Shown here piece by piece: positions 54,401-63,161 of a stretch of DNA of 64,000 nucleotides (within the stretch, counting starts at the first letter, position 1; each line of letters begins with the position of its first letter). Position numbers and translations under genes: made by a program. Below the pieces are notes generated by a model, which was not told the origin of the DNA, did not search any database, and saw only the letters and a program-made list of their open reading frames with translations. Source of the stretch: Akkermansia muciniphila (lineage in GTDB: Bacteria > Verrucomicrobiota > Verrucomicrobiia > Verrucomicrobiales > Akkermansiaceae); NCBI RefSeq assembly GCF_040616545.1, contig NZ_CP156688.1, positions 434,001-498,000 on the forward strand, read 5' to 3'.

Positions 54401-55882
54401 GACGGCCAGGGGCGCATCGTTCCCCATGGAGCCGATGGGTTCCGCACCTTTCATCATCATGGGCCGGATGATCAGGTCTATGTCCTCCTGCGTGAACCCG
54501 AACCGCCGCTGGCGCGCGGTGAGGTCCGGCATTTCCGCGGAAGCGGAAATGGAATCAAACAGGGAGCGCACGGAAATCTTGTTTTCCTCCACCCAGCGGC
54601 GGTACGGCCTGCGCCGGGCCATTTCATTCTTGGTTTCCGCATCGGACACCAGCCGGTGGTTCACCAGGTCGCAGTAGATCATTTCACCGGGACGCAGACG
54701 GCCGCGGCGCGCGACTTTTTCCGCGGGTATGTCCACCACGCCCGTTTCCGAGGCCAGAATGAATATGTCATCCGTGGTCAGCGTGTAGCGGGCCGGGCGC
54801 AGTCCGTTGCGGTCCAGCATGGCCCCGGCGTTGATCCCGTCGGAAAAGACCACGGCGGTGGGACCGTCCCAGGGTTCCATCAGGGCGGAATGGTATTCAA
54901 AGAATCCGCGCACATCCGGCCCCAGATGGTAGTTGGCGCCCCAGGCCTGCGGCATGAGCATGAGCATGGCGTGGCGCAGGTCGCGCCCGCCGGCCACCAG
55001 CAGCTCCACCATGTTGTCCAGGCAGGCGGAATCACTCTGGCCCGGAGGAATCAGGGGCAGGAGCTTCTGCATGTCGTCCCCCAGCAGGGGGGTGGCCAGA
55101 TGCGGTTCCCGCACCTTCAGGTGGTTCAGGTTTCCGCGCAGGGTGTTGATTTCCCCGTTGTGGGCCAGGTAGCGGAAGGGATGGGCCAGGCTCCAGGTGG
55201 GAAAGGTGTTGGTGCTGTAGCGCTGGTGAACCAGGGCCAGGGGTGATTTGAAATGCCCGCTGGCCAGGTCTTCATAAAATCCTTCAATCTGCGTGCCCAG
55301 GAACAGCCCCTTGTACACAATGCTGCGGCTGGAACAGCTGCATACGTAGCAGCCTTCCACGCGCCGTTCCATGTCACGGCGCATCACGAAGAGCTTGCGC
55401 TCCAGTTCCGCCTGGTCCGTAAAGCCGCTGCCGTCAATGAACAATTGCCGGATCAGGGGACAGGTGCGCCGGGCGTTGGCGCCAATGCCGTCCGGGTTCA
55501 CGGGAACCTGCCTCCAGGCAATGACCCTGCCTCCATTTTCCGTAACGGCGGCTTCCAGTTCCTTTTCATGGCCGCTGCCGCCGAATATCATGGCGACTCC
55601 GTATTTTCCCCGCGCGGGAAGCCGGTTGGGAAGAGCCAGGCGGAAGAATTCATCCGGCAGGGCCAGCATGATGCCCGCGCCATCCCCGGTTTCAGGATCG
55701 CTTCCCACCGCGCCGCGGTGCATGAGCCTTTTGAGAACGGTGATCCCCATTTCAATGATCTTGTGGCTCGGTTCGTTTTTCAGGTCCGCCACCAGGCCCA
55801 CGCCGCAGGCGTCCCTCTCCTGTTCAAAGTCATACAATCCCTGCGGCGCGGGGATGCCTGTCTCAAATTGATCACTATTCAT
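51443..55882 (-). CDS. gltB: Glutamate synthase large subunit
   Basis: A 1479-residue GOGAT large subunit. Together with a small subunit it makes two glutamates from glutamine and 2-oxoglutarate. The N-terminal glutaminase has its nucleophile Cys26 in ERDACGVGLV after a propeptide of about 25 residues. The central and FMN domains follow, with SGEGGEDEARYEPN, HDGGTGASPLTSVKHAG and the 3Fe-4S motif Cys-x5-Cys-x4-Cys in CAMLRKCHENTCPVG. The C-terminal beta-helix domain contains YGATSGKIFLHG and GGLAYVYD. Length matches the family. No gltD is adjacent in this window. A perfect sigma-54 promoter lies about 40 bp upstream. Confidence 0.97.
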   Translation of the reverse strand: MNSDQFETGIPAPQGLYDFEQERDACGVGLVADLKNEPSHKIIEMGITVLKRLMHRGAVGSDPETGDGAGIMLALPDEFFRLALPNRLPARGKYGVAMIFGGSGHEKELEAAVTENGGRVIAWRQVPVNPDGIGANARRTCPLIRQLFIDGSGFTDQAELERKLFVMRRDMERRVEGCYVCSCSSRSIVYKGLFLGTQIEGFYEDLASGHFKSPLALVHQRYSTNTFPTWSLAHPFRYLAHNGEINTLRGNLNHLKVREPHLATPLLGDDMQKLLPLIPPGQSDSACLDNMVELLVAGGRDLRHAMLMLMPQAWGANYHLGPDVRGFFEYHSALMEPWDGPTAVVFSDGINAGAMLDRNGLRPARYTLTTDDIFILASETGVVDIPAEKVARRGRLRPGEMIYCDLVNHRLVSDAETKNEMARRRPYRRWVEENKISVRSLFDSISASAEMPDLTARQRRFGFTQEDIDLIIRPMMMKGAEPIGSMGNDAPLAVLSGKAPLLFNYFKQLFAQVTNPPIDPIREELVMSLTTYIGNHPNILEETPEHARLVKMARPVITDEELNRLCGIREAGFPSARLSMQFPEGGNGKDLRETLDSLAESAVGLVKSGVRILVLTDRSISPGYLPIPSLLACSVVHRALAEAGLRSEAGLILETGEARETMHFALLLGFGATAVNPYLALATVTSLAAPQDCPLDVVKAASNYINAIDKGLLKIMSKMGISTLRSYRSSQLFEAVGLNRELIDEYFPGTVSRIGGIGLEEIAMECGQRAAGAPAQPDALDAGGQYKYKKGGENHLWNPQTLQAFRAAVRENNAEKYREFAEYSNHQAQHLCTLRGLFEFSPADAVPLEEVESEDSILRRFVSGAMSLGSLSPEAHEAIAIAMNKIGAKSNSGEGGEDEARYEPNSRGEIRSSAVKQIASGRFGVTINYLRHASELQIKMAQGAKPGEGGQLPAHKVDPYIARLRHSMPNVSLISPPPHHDIYSIEDLAQLIYDLRNSNPEARVSVKLVSEVGIGAVAAGVVKAHADVVVVSGHDGGTGASPLTSVKHAGLPWELGLAETQQTLVLNKLRSRVRLQVDGQLRTGRDVVMAALLGAEEFGFGTAVLVSLGCAMLRKCHENTCPVGVATQDPALRAKFSGKPEYVINYLRFVAQETREILASLGLRSLDEAVGRTDLLSMNRAIDFYKARHLDFSSILHAAEGDGRRFDPSLEKEPLDNYDRRHLLPDLRPLLEKGASAELFREIRNVDRTAGTELSGELVMKFGPRGLADDTLAVRFTGCAGQSFGAFLAPGITFELAGEANDFVGKGLSGGKIVVRPPENISYAPSDNVIAGNVIGYGATSGKIFLHGQAGERFAIRNSGATMVVEGIGDHGCEYMTGGRVAVLGKVGVNFAAGMTGGLAYVYDADNDFDRKCNLGSVDLETVLPHSADEAELLQLIYEHYMATKSRRAYDLLNNWPEERGRFIKVFPVEYRHALSMHS

Positions 55883-55922
55883 CGGTTGCTGTTTCTTGTT
55901 TGGGTTAAGCTGCCTTCATTAT

Positions 55923-55938
55923 AGCAAAAAGCGTGCCA
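55923..55938 (-). promoter_or_regulatory. Sigma-54 promoter of gltB
   Basis: Read on the minus strand: TGGCACG-CTTT-TTGCT, a full match to the -24/-12 consensus TGGCACG-N4-TTGCW. Transcription should begin near 55912, about 30 bp before the ATG. Confidence 0.9.
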
Positions 55939-56067
55939 ACTTTTCTTTCAGGTCCCGCCGAACACCGGAACGGACCTTGACCGCCCGGTTTTACAGGCTT
56001 TTTCCCGTGGACTCCTTCCGCTGTCCGTGAACAGGGAAACGTACGGCATGCTTCGGGAACCCTCTTT

Positions 56068-56083
56068 TTTACATTTCCGTAAA
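56068..56083. promoter_or_regulatory. Putative enhancer site 1 (TTTAC-N6-GTAAA)
   Basis: TTTACATTTCCGTAAA, palindromic in its outer five bases. About 140 bp from the gltB -24 element and 165 bp from that of glnN. Its centre is 33 bp from that of site 2. Confidence 0.6.
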
Positions 56084-56100
56084 TACCCTTTCCGTCTGAT

Positions 56101-56116
56101 TTTACATTTTCGTAAT
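56101..56116. promoter_or_regulatory. Putative enhancer site 2 (TTTAC-N6-GTAAT)
   Basis: TTTACATTTTCGTAAT. It shares 14 of 16 bases with site 1 in the same orientation, three helical turns away, so a pair of activator dimers could bind one DNA face. Confidence 0.6.
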
Positions 56117-56238
56117 GAAATTCCGGCTCCCCATGGCAGCCTTCCCGGAGAACTTTCTTCCGGAATGCACCAAAAGACATTGATTACCATAACTTTAATA
56201 TTCATTCACATCACCCGCGCCAGGCGAGTCAAAAAAGC

Positions 56239-56254
56239 TGGCACGCTTCTTGCT
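56239..56254 (+). promoter_or_regulatory. Sigma-54 promoter of glnN
   Basis: TGGCACG-CTTC-TTGCT, a full match to the sigma-54 consensus. Transcription should begin near 56265, giving a leader of about 17 nt before the ATG at 56282. Confidence 0.92.
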
Positions 56255-56281
56255 GCATAAAAGATGTAACAGTTAACCATA

Positions 56282-58414
56282 ATGAGTGACTCTACCAGAA
56301 CACAAGCCATCAGCGCCATCGCCTCCCTGCCCGTGAGCGGAGTGAGCGAGAGCGCCCCTGTCAGCATTGATTATTACGGCGCCGACGTTTTCAGCACGGA
56401 GGTGATGAAGCAGTACCTGCCCAAGGATACGGCCAAGACCCTTCTGGCTACCATCCAGGACGGCCTGCCTCTGAACGCGGACATCGCCGCGGACGTGGCC
56501 CATGCCATGAAGCAGTGGGCTCTGGAACGGGGGGCCACCCATTACACCCACTGGTTCCAGCCCATGACGGGCTCCACGGCGGAAAAGCATGATTCCTTCC
56601 TGGACCCCCGGGGCATGGAGGCCATCATGAGCTTTTCAGGCAAGAACTTGATCGTGAGCGAGCCGGACGCGTCCAGCTTCCCTTCCGGTGGCCTGCGCTG
56701 CACGTTTGAGGCCCGCGGCTATACCGCCTGGGACCCCACCAGCCCCGCGTTCATCAAGCGCCACGGCAACGGAGCCACCCTGTGCATCCCCACCGCCTAT
56801 TGTTCCTACACGGGAGACGCCCTGGACAAGAAGACCCCCCTGCTCCGTTCCCGGCAGGCGCTGAGCAACGCCGCCAGAAGGCTGATGAAGTGCTTCAACC
56901 TGCCGGATTCCCGCGTGACCATCACGCTGGGAGCGGAACAGGAGTATTTCCTGATTGACAAGAATTTTTACCTGAACCGCCCGGACCTGGTCCAGACGGG
57001 ACGCACCCTGTTCGGCGCGCCGCCCGCCAAGCACCAGCAGCTGGAAGACCACTATTTCGGCTCCATCAAGCCCCGCATCCTGAATTTCATGAATGATGTG
57101 GAAACGGAACTCTGGCGGCTGGGCATTCCTGCCAAGACGCGCCACAATGAGGTGGCTCCGGCCCAGTTTGAGCTGGCCCCCCTGTTTGAGGACGTGAACC
57201 TGGCGATTGACCACAATATGCTGGTGATGGAAATCCTGCGCCAGCAGGCCAGCAGGCACGGCCTGGTATGCCTGCTCCATGAAAAGCCCTTTGTGGGCGT
57301 CAACGGCTCCGGCAAGCATAATAACTGGTCCATCTCCTACGGGGACAAGAACCTGCTGGACCCCGGCACGGACCCGCAGCAGAATGCCATTTTCCTGACG
57401 GTGCTGACCGCCATTATTGAAGCCGTGGACAAGCACAGCGACTTGCTCCGGACTTCCGTAGCCAGCGCCGGGAACGACCACCGCCTGGGCGCGAACGAGG
57501 CGCCACCCGCTATTGTTTCCATTTTCCTGGGCGACCAGCTCAATGAGGTGATTGAGAATATCATCAACGGGGAAGCCGGATGCGGCCGGCGGGATGACAC
57601 GCTCAAGATCGGCGTGGATACGCTGCCCGTTCTGCCCAGGGACGCCACGGACCGCAACCGTACCAGCCCGTTCGCCTTCACCGGGAACAAGTTCGAGTTC
57701 CGCGCGCCCGGTTCCGCCCAGTCCTGCGCCGGGCCCATGATTACCCTGAACACCATCGTGGCGGAGGCCTTCGATTCCCTGGCGGAAGAACTTTCCTCCT
57801 TCGCACCGGAGACTTTCCTGGCCCAGCTCCAGGAAACGCTCAAGCGCCGGATATCCGAACACAGGAGGATCATTTTCAACGGAGACAATTATTCCGGGGA
57901 ATGGGTGAAGGAGGCGGAACGCCGCGGCCTGCCCAACCTGAAGAATACGATGAGCGCCCTCCATACCCTGGTTAATGAAAAGAACGTGGCCCTGTTTGAG
58001 AAGTACGGCGTGTTTTCCAGAAGGGAGCTGGAATCCCGGTTTGAGATTTTCCTGGAGGAATACCACAGGCGCATCCGCATTGAAGGGCGCCTGTCCTGGG
58101 AAATGGCCGCCACCATTATCCTCCCGGCCTTGCGCAATGAATACAAGCAAACCGTTTCCGCGCTTTCCAGGGCGCTGGACGCCAAGCAGACCACTGGCAC
58201 CGCCTCCCTGCGGAAGCTGGCGGACAAGCTGGGCGACGCCCTGGATTCCATCGTGTCCGACCTGGATACGCTGGAAACGGCGCTCACGAGCTGCCATGAG
58301 GACATCCTTGCCGGGATGTCCCGATTGAGAACCAGCGTCGACGCAGCAGAAGCCCTGGTGAACGACCGGTCCTGGCCTCTCCCCAAGTACCGGGAAATGC
58401 TGTTCATCTATTAG
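56282..58414 (+). CDS. glnN: Glutamine synthetase type III
   Basis: A 710-residue GSIII, the large glutamine synthetase of Bacteroidetes, cyanobacteria and Verrucomicrobia, which forms glutamine from glutamate and ammonia. Family text includes THYTHWFQPMTGSTAEKHDSF, LGAEQEYFLID (metal Glu), RHNEVAPAQFELAPLF and the ATP-site segment VNGSGKHNNWSI. NRTSPFAFTGNKFEFRAPGSAQS also matches. The usual length (about 700) is kept. It is transcribed divergently from gltB, with a sigma-54 promoter and shared enhancer-like sites, consistent with induction under nitrogen limitation. carB follows after about 250 bp. Confidence 0.97.
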   Translation: MSDSTRTQAISAIASLPVSGVSESAPVSIDYYGADVFSTEVMKQYLPKDTAKTLLATIQDGLPLNADIAADVAHAMKQWALERGATHYTHWFQPMTGSTAEKHDSFLDPRGMEAIMSFSGKNLIVSEPDASSFPSGGLRCTFEARGYTAWDPTSPAFIKRHGNGATLCIPTAYCSYTGDALDKKTPLLRSRQALSNAARRLMKCFNLPDSRVTITLGAEQEYFLIDKNFYLNRPDLVQTGRTLFGAPPAKHQQLEDHYFGSIKPRILNFMNDVETELWRLGIPAKTRHNEVAPAQFELAPLFEDVNLAIDHNMLVMEILRQQASRHGLVCLLHEKPFVGVNGSGKHNNWSISYGDKNLLDPGTDPQQNAIFLTVLTAIIEAVDKHSDLLRTSVASAGNDHRLGANEAPPAIVSIFLGDQLNEVIENIINGEAGCGRRDDTLKIGVDTLPVLPRDATDRNRTSPFAFTGNKFEFRAPGSAQSCAGPMITLNTIVAEAFDSLAEELSSFAPETFLAQLQETLKRRISEHRRIIFNGDNYSGEWVKEAERRGLPNLKNTMSALHTLVNEKNVALFEKYGVFSRRELESRFEIFLEEYHRRIRIEGRLSWEMAATIILPALRNEYKQTVSALSRALDAKQTTGTASLRKLADKLGDALDSIVSDLDTLETALTSCHEDILAGMSRLRTSVDAAEALVNDRSWPLPKYREMLFIY

Positions 58415-58444
58415 GGTGCGGACGCCGCTCCGGAGCCGCTCCGC

Positions 58445-58476
58445 CCTCCTGCGGGAAATCTTCTCCCCGCAGGAGG
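58445..58476. other. Inverted repeat after glnN
   Basis: CCTCCTGCGGG (58445-58455) pairs perfectly with CCCGCAGGAGG (58466-58476) around a 10-nt loop. The position fits a terminator or 3' stabiliser of the glnN transcript, but there is no T-tract. Confidence 0.5.
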
Positions 58477-58668
58477 TCCGGCAGGGCTCCGGAGCCTTGG
58501 CGCGCCCCGGTCCGCCCCGCATTTTTCCCGCCGTTTTCCGCGTCGCCCCAACCCCTGAAAAATCCGCGTCATTGGCCGTAAAAAAACTTTCCTCAGGAGC
58601 CCTGCGGGCACTTAATTCCCCCGGCGGAAATCTACGGCCCGAACCCGCAAGATTCTTCCATCGCCATT

Positions 58669-61600
58669 ATGCCTAAAGATACCTCCATCAAAAAAATTCT
58701 CGTGATCGGCTCCGGCCCGATCGTCATCGGCCAGGGTTGCGAATTTGACTACTCCGGCACCCAGGCCTGCAAAGCCCTCCGGGAAGAGGGTTATGAAGTG
58801 GTGCTGGTCAATTCCAATCCCGCCACGATCATGACGGATCCGGAGACCGCCCCGCGCACCTACATTGAACCGATCACTCCGGAGTTTGTGGAGAAGATTA
58901 TCATCCGGGAGAAGCCGGACGCCCTTCTTCCCACCCTGGGCGGCCAGACGGCCCTGAACTGCGCCATGGAACTGTTCCGCAGCGGCGTGCTGGAACGGGA
59001 GAACGTGCGCATGATCGGCGCCAACGCGGACGCCATTGACCGCGGGGAGGACCGCAGCCTGTTCAAGGAGGCCATGATCCGCATCGGCCTGGACGTGCCG
59101 TGCTCCGGCATTGCCCACACAATGGAGGAAGCCCGGCAGGTGGCCCGGGACATCGGCACCTTCCCCCTCATCATACGCCCCGCCTTCACGCTGGGGGGCA
59201 TGGGCGGCGGCGTGGCGTACAACAAGACGGAGTTTGAGGAAATCTGCGCCCGCGGGCTGGACCTCTCCCCCGTCTCGGAAATCCTGATTGAAGAATCCCT
59301 GATCGGCTGGAAGGAGTTTGAAATGGAAGTCATGCGCGACCGCGCGGACAATTGCGTGGTGATCTGCTCCATTGAGAATATCGACCCCATGGGCGTGCAT
59401 ACCGGAGATTCCATTACCGTGGCCCCCATCCAGACCCTGACGGACCGGGAATACCAGGTCATGCGGGACGCCTCCTTCGCCGTGATCCGGGAGATCGGCG
59501 TGGAGACGGGCGGCTCCAACATCCAGTTTGCCATTAATCCGGCCAACGGGCGCATGATCGTCATTGAGATGAATCCCCGCGTTTCCCGTTCCTCCGCCCT
59601 GGCCTCCAAGGCCACCGGCTTCCCCATCGCGAAACTGGCCGCCAAGCTGGCCGTGGGCTACACGCTGGATGAATTGCGCAACGACATCACGCGGGAAACG
59701 CCCGCCTGCTTTGAGCCCACCATTGACTACGTGGTCACGAAGGTTCCGCGCTTTACGTTTGAAAAGTTCAAGCAGGCGGACGAGCACCTGACCACCTCCA
59801 TGAAATCCGTGGGGGAAGCCATGGCCATCGGCCGCACGTTCAAGGAGTCCCTGCAAAAGGCCCTGCGCTCCCTGGAAACGGGCCGCTGGGGCTGGGGTTT
59901 TGACGCCAAGGCTCCCCGCGGCGCGACGGTGGAGGAGATTACCCGGAAACTGGGCGTTCCCACCGCGGAACGCATTTTCTGGATCCAGACGGCATTCAGC
60001 AGCGGCTTTACGCTGGAGGAGGTGCACCAGATCACCCAGATAGACCCCTGGTTCCTGGCCCAGATGCAGGACCTGGCGAAGGCGGGAGACCGCCTGGACA
60101 CGCTGGACCTGCGGGAAGCCAAGAAACTGGGCTTTTCAGACAGGCAGATCGCGCTGGCCCGCGGAACCACGGAAGAACATATCCGGAAGGAACGCATGGA
60201 ACAGGGCATCATTCCCGGCTACCGCCTGGTGGACACCTGCGCGGCGGAGTTTGAGGCGTATACGCCCTATTTTTATTCCACTTACGGGGATGAAAACGAG
60301 GCGCGCGACACAGGCCGCAGGAAAATCCTCATTCTGGGTGGCGGACCGAACCGCATCGGCCAGGGCATTGAGTTCGACTACTGCTGCGTGCACGCCTCCA
60401 TGGCCCTGCGGGAGCTGGGGTATGAAACCATCATCATCAATTCCAACCCGGAAACCGTCTCCACGGACTACGATTCCTCAGACAAGCTTTTCTTTGAACC
60501 CCTGACGCTGGAAGACGTGCTGCACATCTGCGCGCAGGAAAAACCGGACGGCGTCATCGTGCAGTTCGGCGGCCAGACGCCGCTGAACCTGGCCAACTCC
60601 CTGGAGGCCCACGGCGTGCCCATCATCGGCACCAGCCCGAAGGCCATAGACCTGGCGGAAGACCGGGAGCATTTCTCCGCCCTGCTGAAGGAGCTGGGGC
60701 TGAAGCAGGCGGATGCGGGAACGGCCACCAACGTGGAGGATGCCGCCGCCATCGCCGCGCGCATCGGCTATCCGGTGCTCCTGCGCCCCTCCTTTGTCCT
60801 GGGCGGCCGCGGCATGATCATTGTGTATGAAGAGAAGGAACTGCGCCGGTACATGACGGAGGCCGTGGAGGCGTCCGAGGAACGCCCCGTGCTGATCGAC
60901 CGCTTTCTGGAAAACGCCGTTGAAATTGACGTGGACGTCATCGCGGACCGGGAACGGGCCGTCATCGGCGCCATCATGCAGCACGTGGAACCGGCGGGCA
61001 TCCACTCCGGGGACTCCGCCAGCATGATTCCGGCCATGGGCATTTCCATGAAGATGCACAAGGAAATCACGCGGGCCTCCAAGGAACTGGCGCGCCGCCT
61101 GAACGTCTGCGGGCTGATGAACATCCAGTTTGCCGTGAAGGACGAACAGCTTTACGTGATTGAGGTCAATCCGCGCGCCTCCCGCACGGTGCCCTTCGTC
61201 TCCAAGGCCATCGGCAAGCCGCTCGCCAAGCTGGCGGCCCAGATTATGGCCGGAAAGACGCTGGCGGAACTGGGCTTCACCCGGGAAATCACGCCGGAAT
61301 ACCACTGTGTGAAGGAGGCCGTCTTCCCGTGGGGCCGCTTCCCGGGCATTGACGTGGTGCTGGGACCGGAAATGAAGTCCACCGGGGAAGTCATGGGGAT
61401 TGACCCGGACCCGGACATTGCCTTCGCCAAGTCCCAGATCAGCGCCTTCAACCCGCTGCCCACGGAGGGCAAGGTGTTCATCTCCGTGAATGACCGTGAC
61501 AAGGAACGGGTGCTCCACATGGCCCGCCAGCTGGCGGACATGGGCTTCATCCTGTGCGCCACGCGCGGCACGATGATCCACCTGCTCCAGCACGACATTG

Positions 61601-61872
61601 AATGCGAACGCGCCTACAAGGTGAACGAGGAGCGCCGCCCGAACATCGTGGACCACATCAAGAACGGGGAGATCAATTTCATCATCAATACCCCCGGCTC
61701 CCATGACGCCCGTGCGGACGACATCATCATCCGCTCCTCCGCCATCGCCACCAAGACGTCCTACTGCACGAACCTGGCCTCCGCCCAGGCCTGCGTGAAT
61801 GCCATCGAGGCGCTGAAAAACAGGGACCTCCAGGTCCGCACCATCCAGGAATACCACGCTGAAACCCTTTAA
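58669..61872 (+). CDS. carB: Carbamoyl-phosphate synthase large subunit
   Basis: A 1067-residue two-lobed ATP-grasp synthetase for arginine and pyrimidine synthesis. The lobes open with [20 protein letters not shown] and [20 protein letters not shown]. Paired ATP-grasp signatures occur in each ([25 protein letters not shown] and [18 protein letters not shown]). A C-terminal MGS-like allosteric domain contains [16 protein letters not shown] and [10 protein letters not shown]. The length is the family standard. carA follows 27 bp downstream, the reverse of the usual carA-carB order. Confidence 0.97.
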   Translation: MPKDTSIKKILVIGSGPIVIGQGCEFDYSGTQACKALREEGYEVVLVNSNPATIMTDPETAPRTYIEPITPEFVEKIIIREKPDALLPTLGGQTALNCAMELFRSGVLERENVRMIGANADAIDRGEDRSLFKEAMIRIGLDVPCSGIAHTMEEARQVARDIGTFPLIIRPAFTLGGMGGGVAYNKTEFEEICARGLDLSPVSEILIEESLIGWKEFEMEVMRDRADNCVVICSIENIDPMGVHTGDSITVAPIQTLTDREYQVMRDASFAVIREIGVETGGSNIQFAINPANGRMIVIEMNPRVSRSSALASKATGFPIAKLAAKLAVGYTLDELRNDITRETPACFEPTIDYVVTKVPRFTFEKFKQADEHLTTSMKSVGEAMAIGRTFKESLQKALRSLETGRWGWGFDAKAPRGATVEEITRKLGVPTAERIFWIQTAFSSGFTLEEVHQITQIDPWFLAQMQDLAKAGDRLDTLDLREAKKLGFSDRQIALARGTTEEHIRKERMEQGIIPGYRLVDTCAAEFEAYTPYFYSTYGDENEARDTGRRKILILGGGPNRIGQGIEFDYCCVHASMALRELGYETIIINSNPETVSTDYDSSDKLFFEPLTLEDVLHICAQEKPDGVIVQFGGQTPLNLANSLEAHGVPIIGTSPKAIDLAEDREHFSALLKELGLKQADAGTATNVEDAAAIAARIGYPVLLRPSFVLGGRGMIIVYEEKELRRYMTEAVEASEERPVLIDRFLENAVEIDVDVIADRERAVIGAIMQHVEPAGIHSGDSASMIPAMGISMKMHKEITRASKELARRLNVCGLMNIQFAVKDEQLYVIEVNPRASRTVPFVSKAIGKPLAKLAAQIMAGKTLAELGFTREITPEYHCVKEAVFPWGRFPGIDVVLGPEMKSTGEVMGIDPDPDIAFAKSQISAFNPLPTEGKVFISVNDRDKERVLHMARQLADMGFILCATRGTMIHLLQHDIECERAYKVNEERRPNIVDHIKNGEINFIINTPGSHDARADDIIIRSSAIATKTSYCTNLASAQACVNAIEALKNRDLQVRTIQEYHAETL

Positions 61873-61899
61873 CCCCGTACCATACAGAATACCCATATC

Positions 61900-63006
61900 A
61901 TGAGAGCCATTCTCGCACTGGAAGACGGCAGCGTCTTTATCGGTTCACACTTCGGAGCCACGGGCACGGAAGTGGGGGAAGCCTGCTTCAACACCTCCAT
62001 GACCGGCTACCAGGAAGTCCTGACGGATCCGTCCTACAGCGGCCAGATCGTCACGATGACCTATCCCCTGATCGGCAATTACGGCGTCAACCCGGAAGAT
62101 TACGAGTCCGGCAAGGCGCAGGTCAGCGGTTTTGTGGTGGCGGAGCTGACGAAGGTCCACTCCAACTGGCGAGCCACGGAGGCCCTGGGTCCGTGGCTGG
62201 AAAAGCAGGGCGTCATCGGCATTGAGGGGGTGGACACCCGCAAGATCGCCAAGCACCTGCGTTCCGCCGGAGCCATGCGCGCCTGCCTCACCACGGAACT
62301 GACGCCGGAGGAAGCCGTGGAAGCGGCCAGAAAGGCCCCCTCCATGGAAGGCTGCAACATCGTGGACAAGATCGGCTCCCATCCCATGACGCCGGAGGAA
62401 GTGGACGCCCTGGTGACGGACCGGGAACTGCCCCCCGTGGAGTATGACCTCGTGGCCTTCGACTTCGGCATCAAGTACAACATCCTGCGCCAGCTGCGTG
62501 AAAACGGCTTCCGCGTGACCGTAGTTCCGGCCCACGCCACGGCGGAGGAAGTGCTCGCCATGAAACCGGACGGCGTCTTTCTTTCCAACGGGCCCGGGGA
62601 CCCCGCCACGCTGACGGACATCCACCGGGAGGTGGGCGCCCTGATCGGAAAGGTCCCCATGTTCGGCATCTGCCTGGGGCATCAGATCATTTCCCACGCT
62701 CTGGGGGCGAAGACCTTCAAGCTCAAATTCGGCCACCGCGGGGCCAACCACCCGGTGAAAGACCTCCGCACGGGCAAAATCAGCATCACGTCCCAGAACC
62801 ACGGATTCGCCGTGGACCCGGACACCGTGCCGGACGACGTGGAGATCACGCTGGTGAACCTGAATGACAATACCGTGGAAGGCATTGCCCACAAGACGCT
62901 TCCCGTTTTCAGCGTGCAGTACCATCCGGAAGCCGCTCCCGGCCCCAGGGATCCCCAGTACCTGTTCCGGGAGTTCAAGCAAATGATTGCATCCCGCAAA
63001 CAATAA
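61900..63006 (+). CDS. carA: Carbamoyl-phosphate synthase small (glutaminase) subunit
   Basis: A 368-residue subunit that releases ammonia from glutamine for CarB. The N-terminal domain opens with LALEDGSVFIGSHFGATG and FNTSMTGYQEVLTDPSY. The class I amidotransferase domain has the nucleophile Cys258 in FGICLGHQI, and His342/Glu344 in QYHPEAAPGP. The SQNHGFAVD segment is also present. Complete length. It is co-directional with carB and certainly in one transcript. Confidence 0.97.
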   Translation: MRAILALEDGSVFIGSHFGATGTEVGEACFNTSMTGYQEVLTDPSYSGQIVTMTYPLIGNYGVNPEDYESGKAQVSGFVVAELTKVHSNWRATEALGPWLEKQGVIGIEGVDTRKIAKHLRSAGAMRACLTTELTPEEAVEAARKAPSMEGCNIVDKIGSHPMTPEEVDALVTDRELPPVEYDLVAFDFGIKYNILRQLRENGFRVTVVPAHATAEEVLAMKPDGVFLSNGPGDPATLTDIHREVGALIGKVPMFGICLGHQIISHALGAKTFKLKFGHRGANHPVKDLRTGKISITSQNHGFAVDPDTVPDDVEITLVNLNDNTVEGIAHKTLPVFSVQYHPEAAPGPRDPQYLFREFKQMIASRKQ

Positions 63007-63161
63007 GCGTCCTGCCGGCGCGCCGCCCTCTTCAAAAGCCGGTGCATTTTCCTCGTCATCATGGGAAGAATGCATTATTTTTGACGGAGGGTATCCATCA
63101 TGCCTCCGGAGGGTTTCACTCCAGGCCTCCTCAACCAGCAAACACCTGAAGTATACATCAC

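Larger units (their letters stand above)
55883..56281. other. gltB-glnN divergent control region
   Basis: A 399-bp region with two outward-facing sigma-54 promoters and two central palindromes (listed separately). The right part before the glnN promoter is AT-rich and may be bendable, which would help enhancer contact. No gene is present. Confidence 0.8.

Noticed and set aside
55905-56205. Short minus-strand frames across the gltB-glnN control region
   Set aside because: They cover the sigma-54 promoter and the palindromes, so coding use is improbable.
56636-58522. A 628-codon minus-strand frame opposite glnN
   Set aside because: Antisense to a complete glutamine synthetase, and the product has no recognisable domain.
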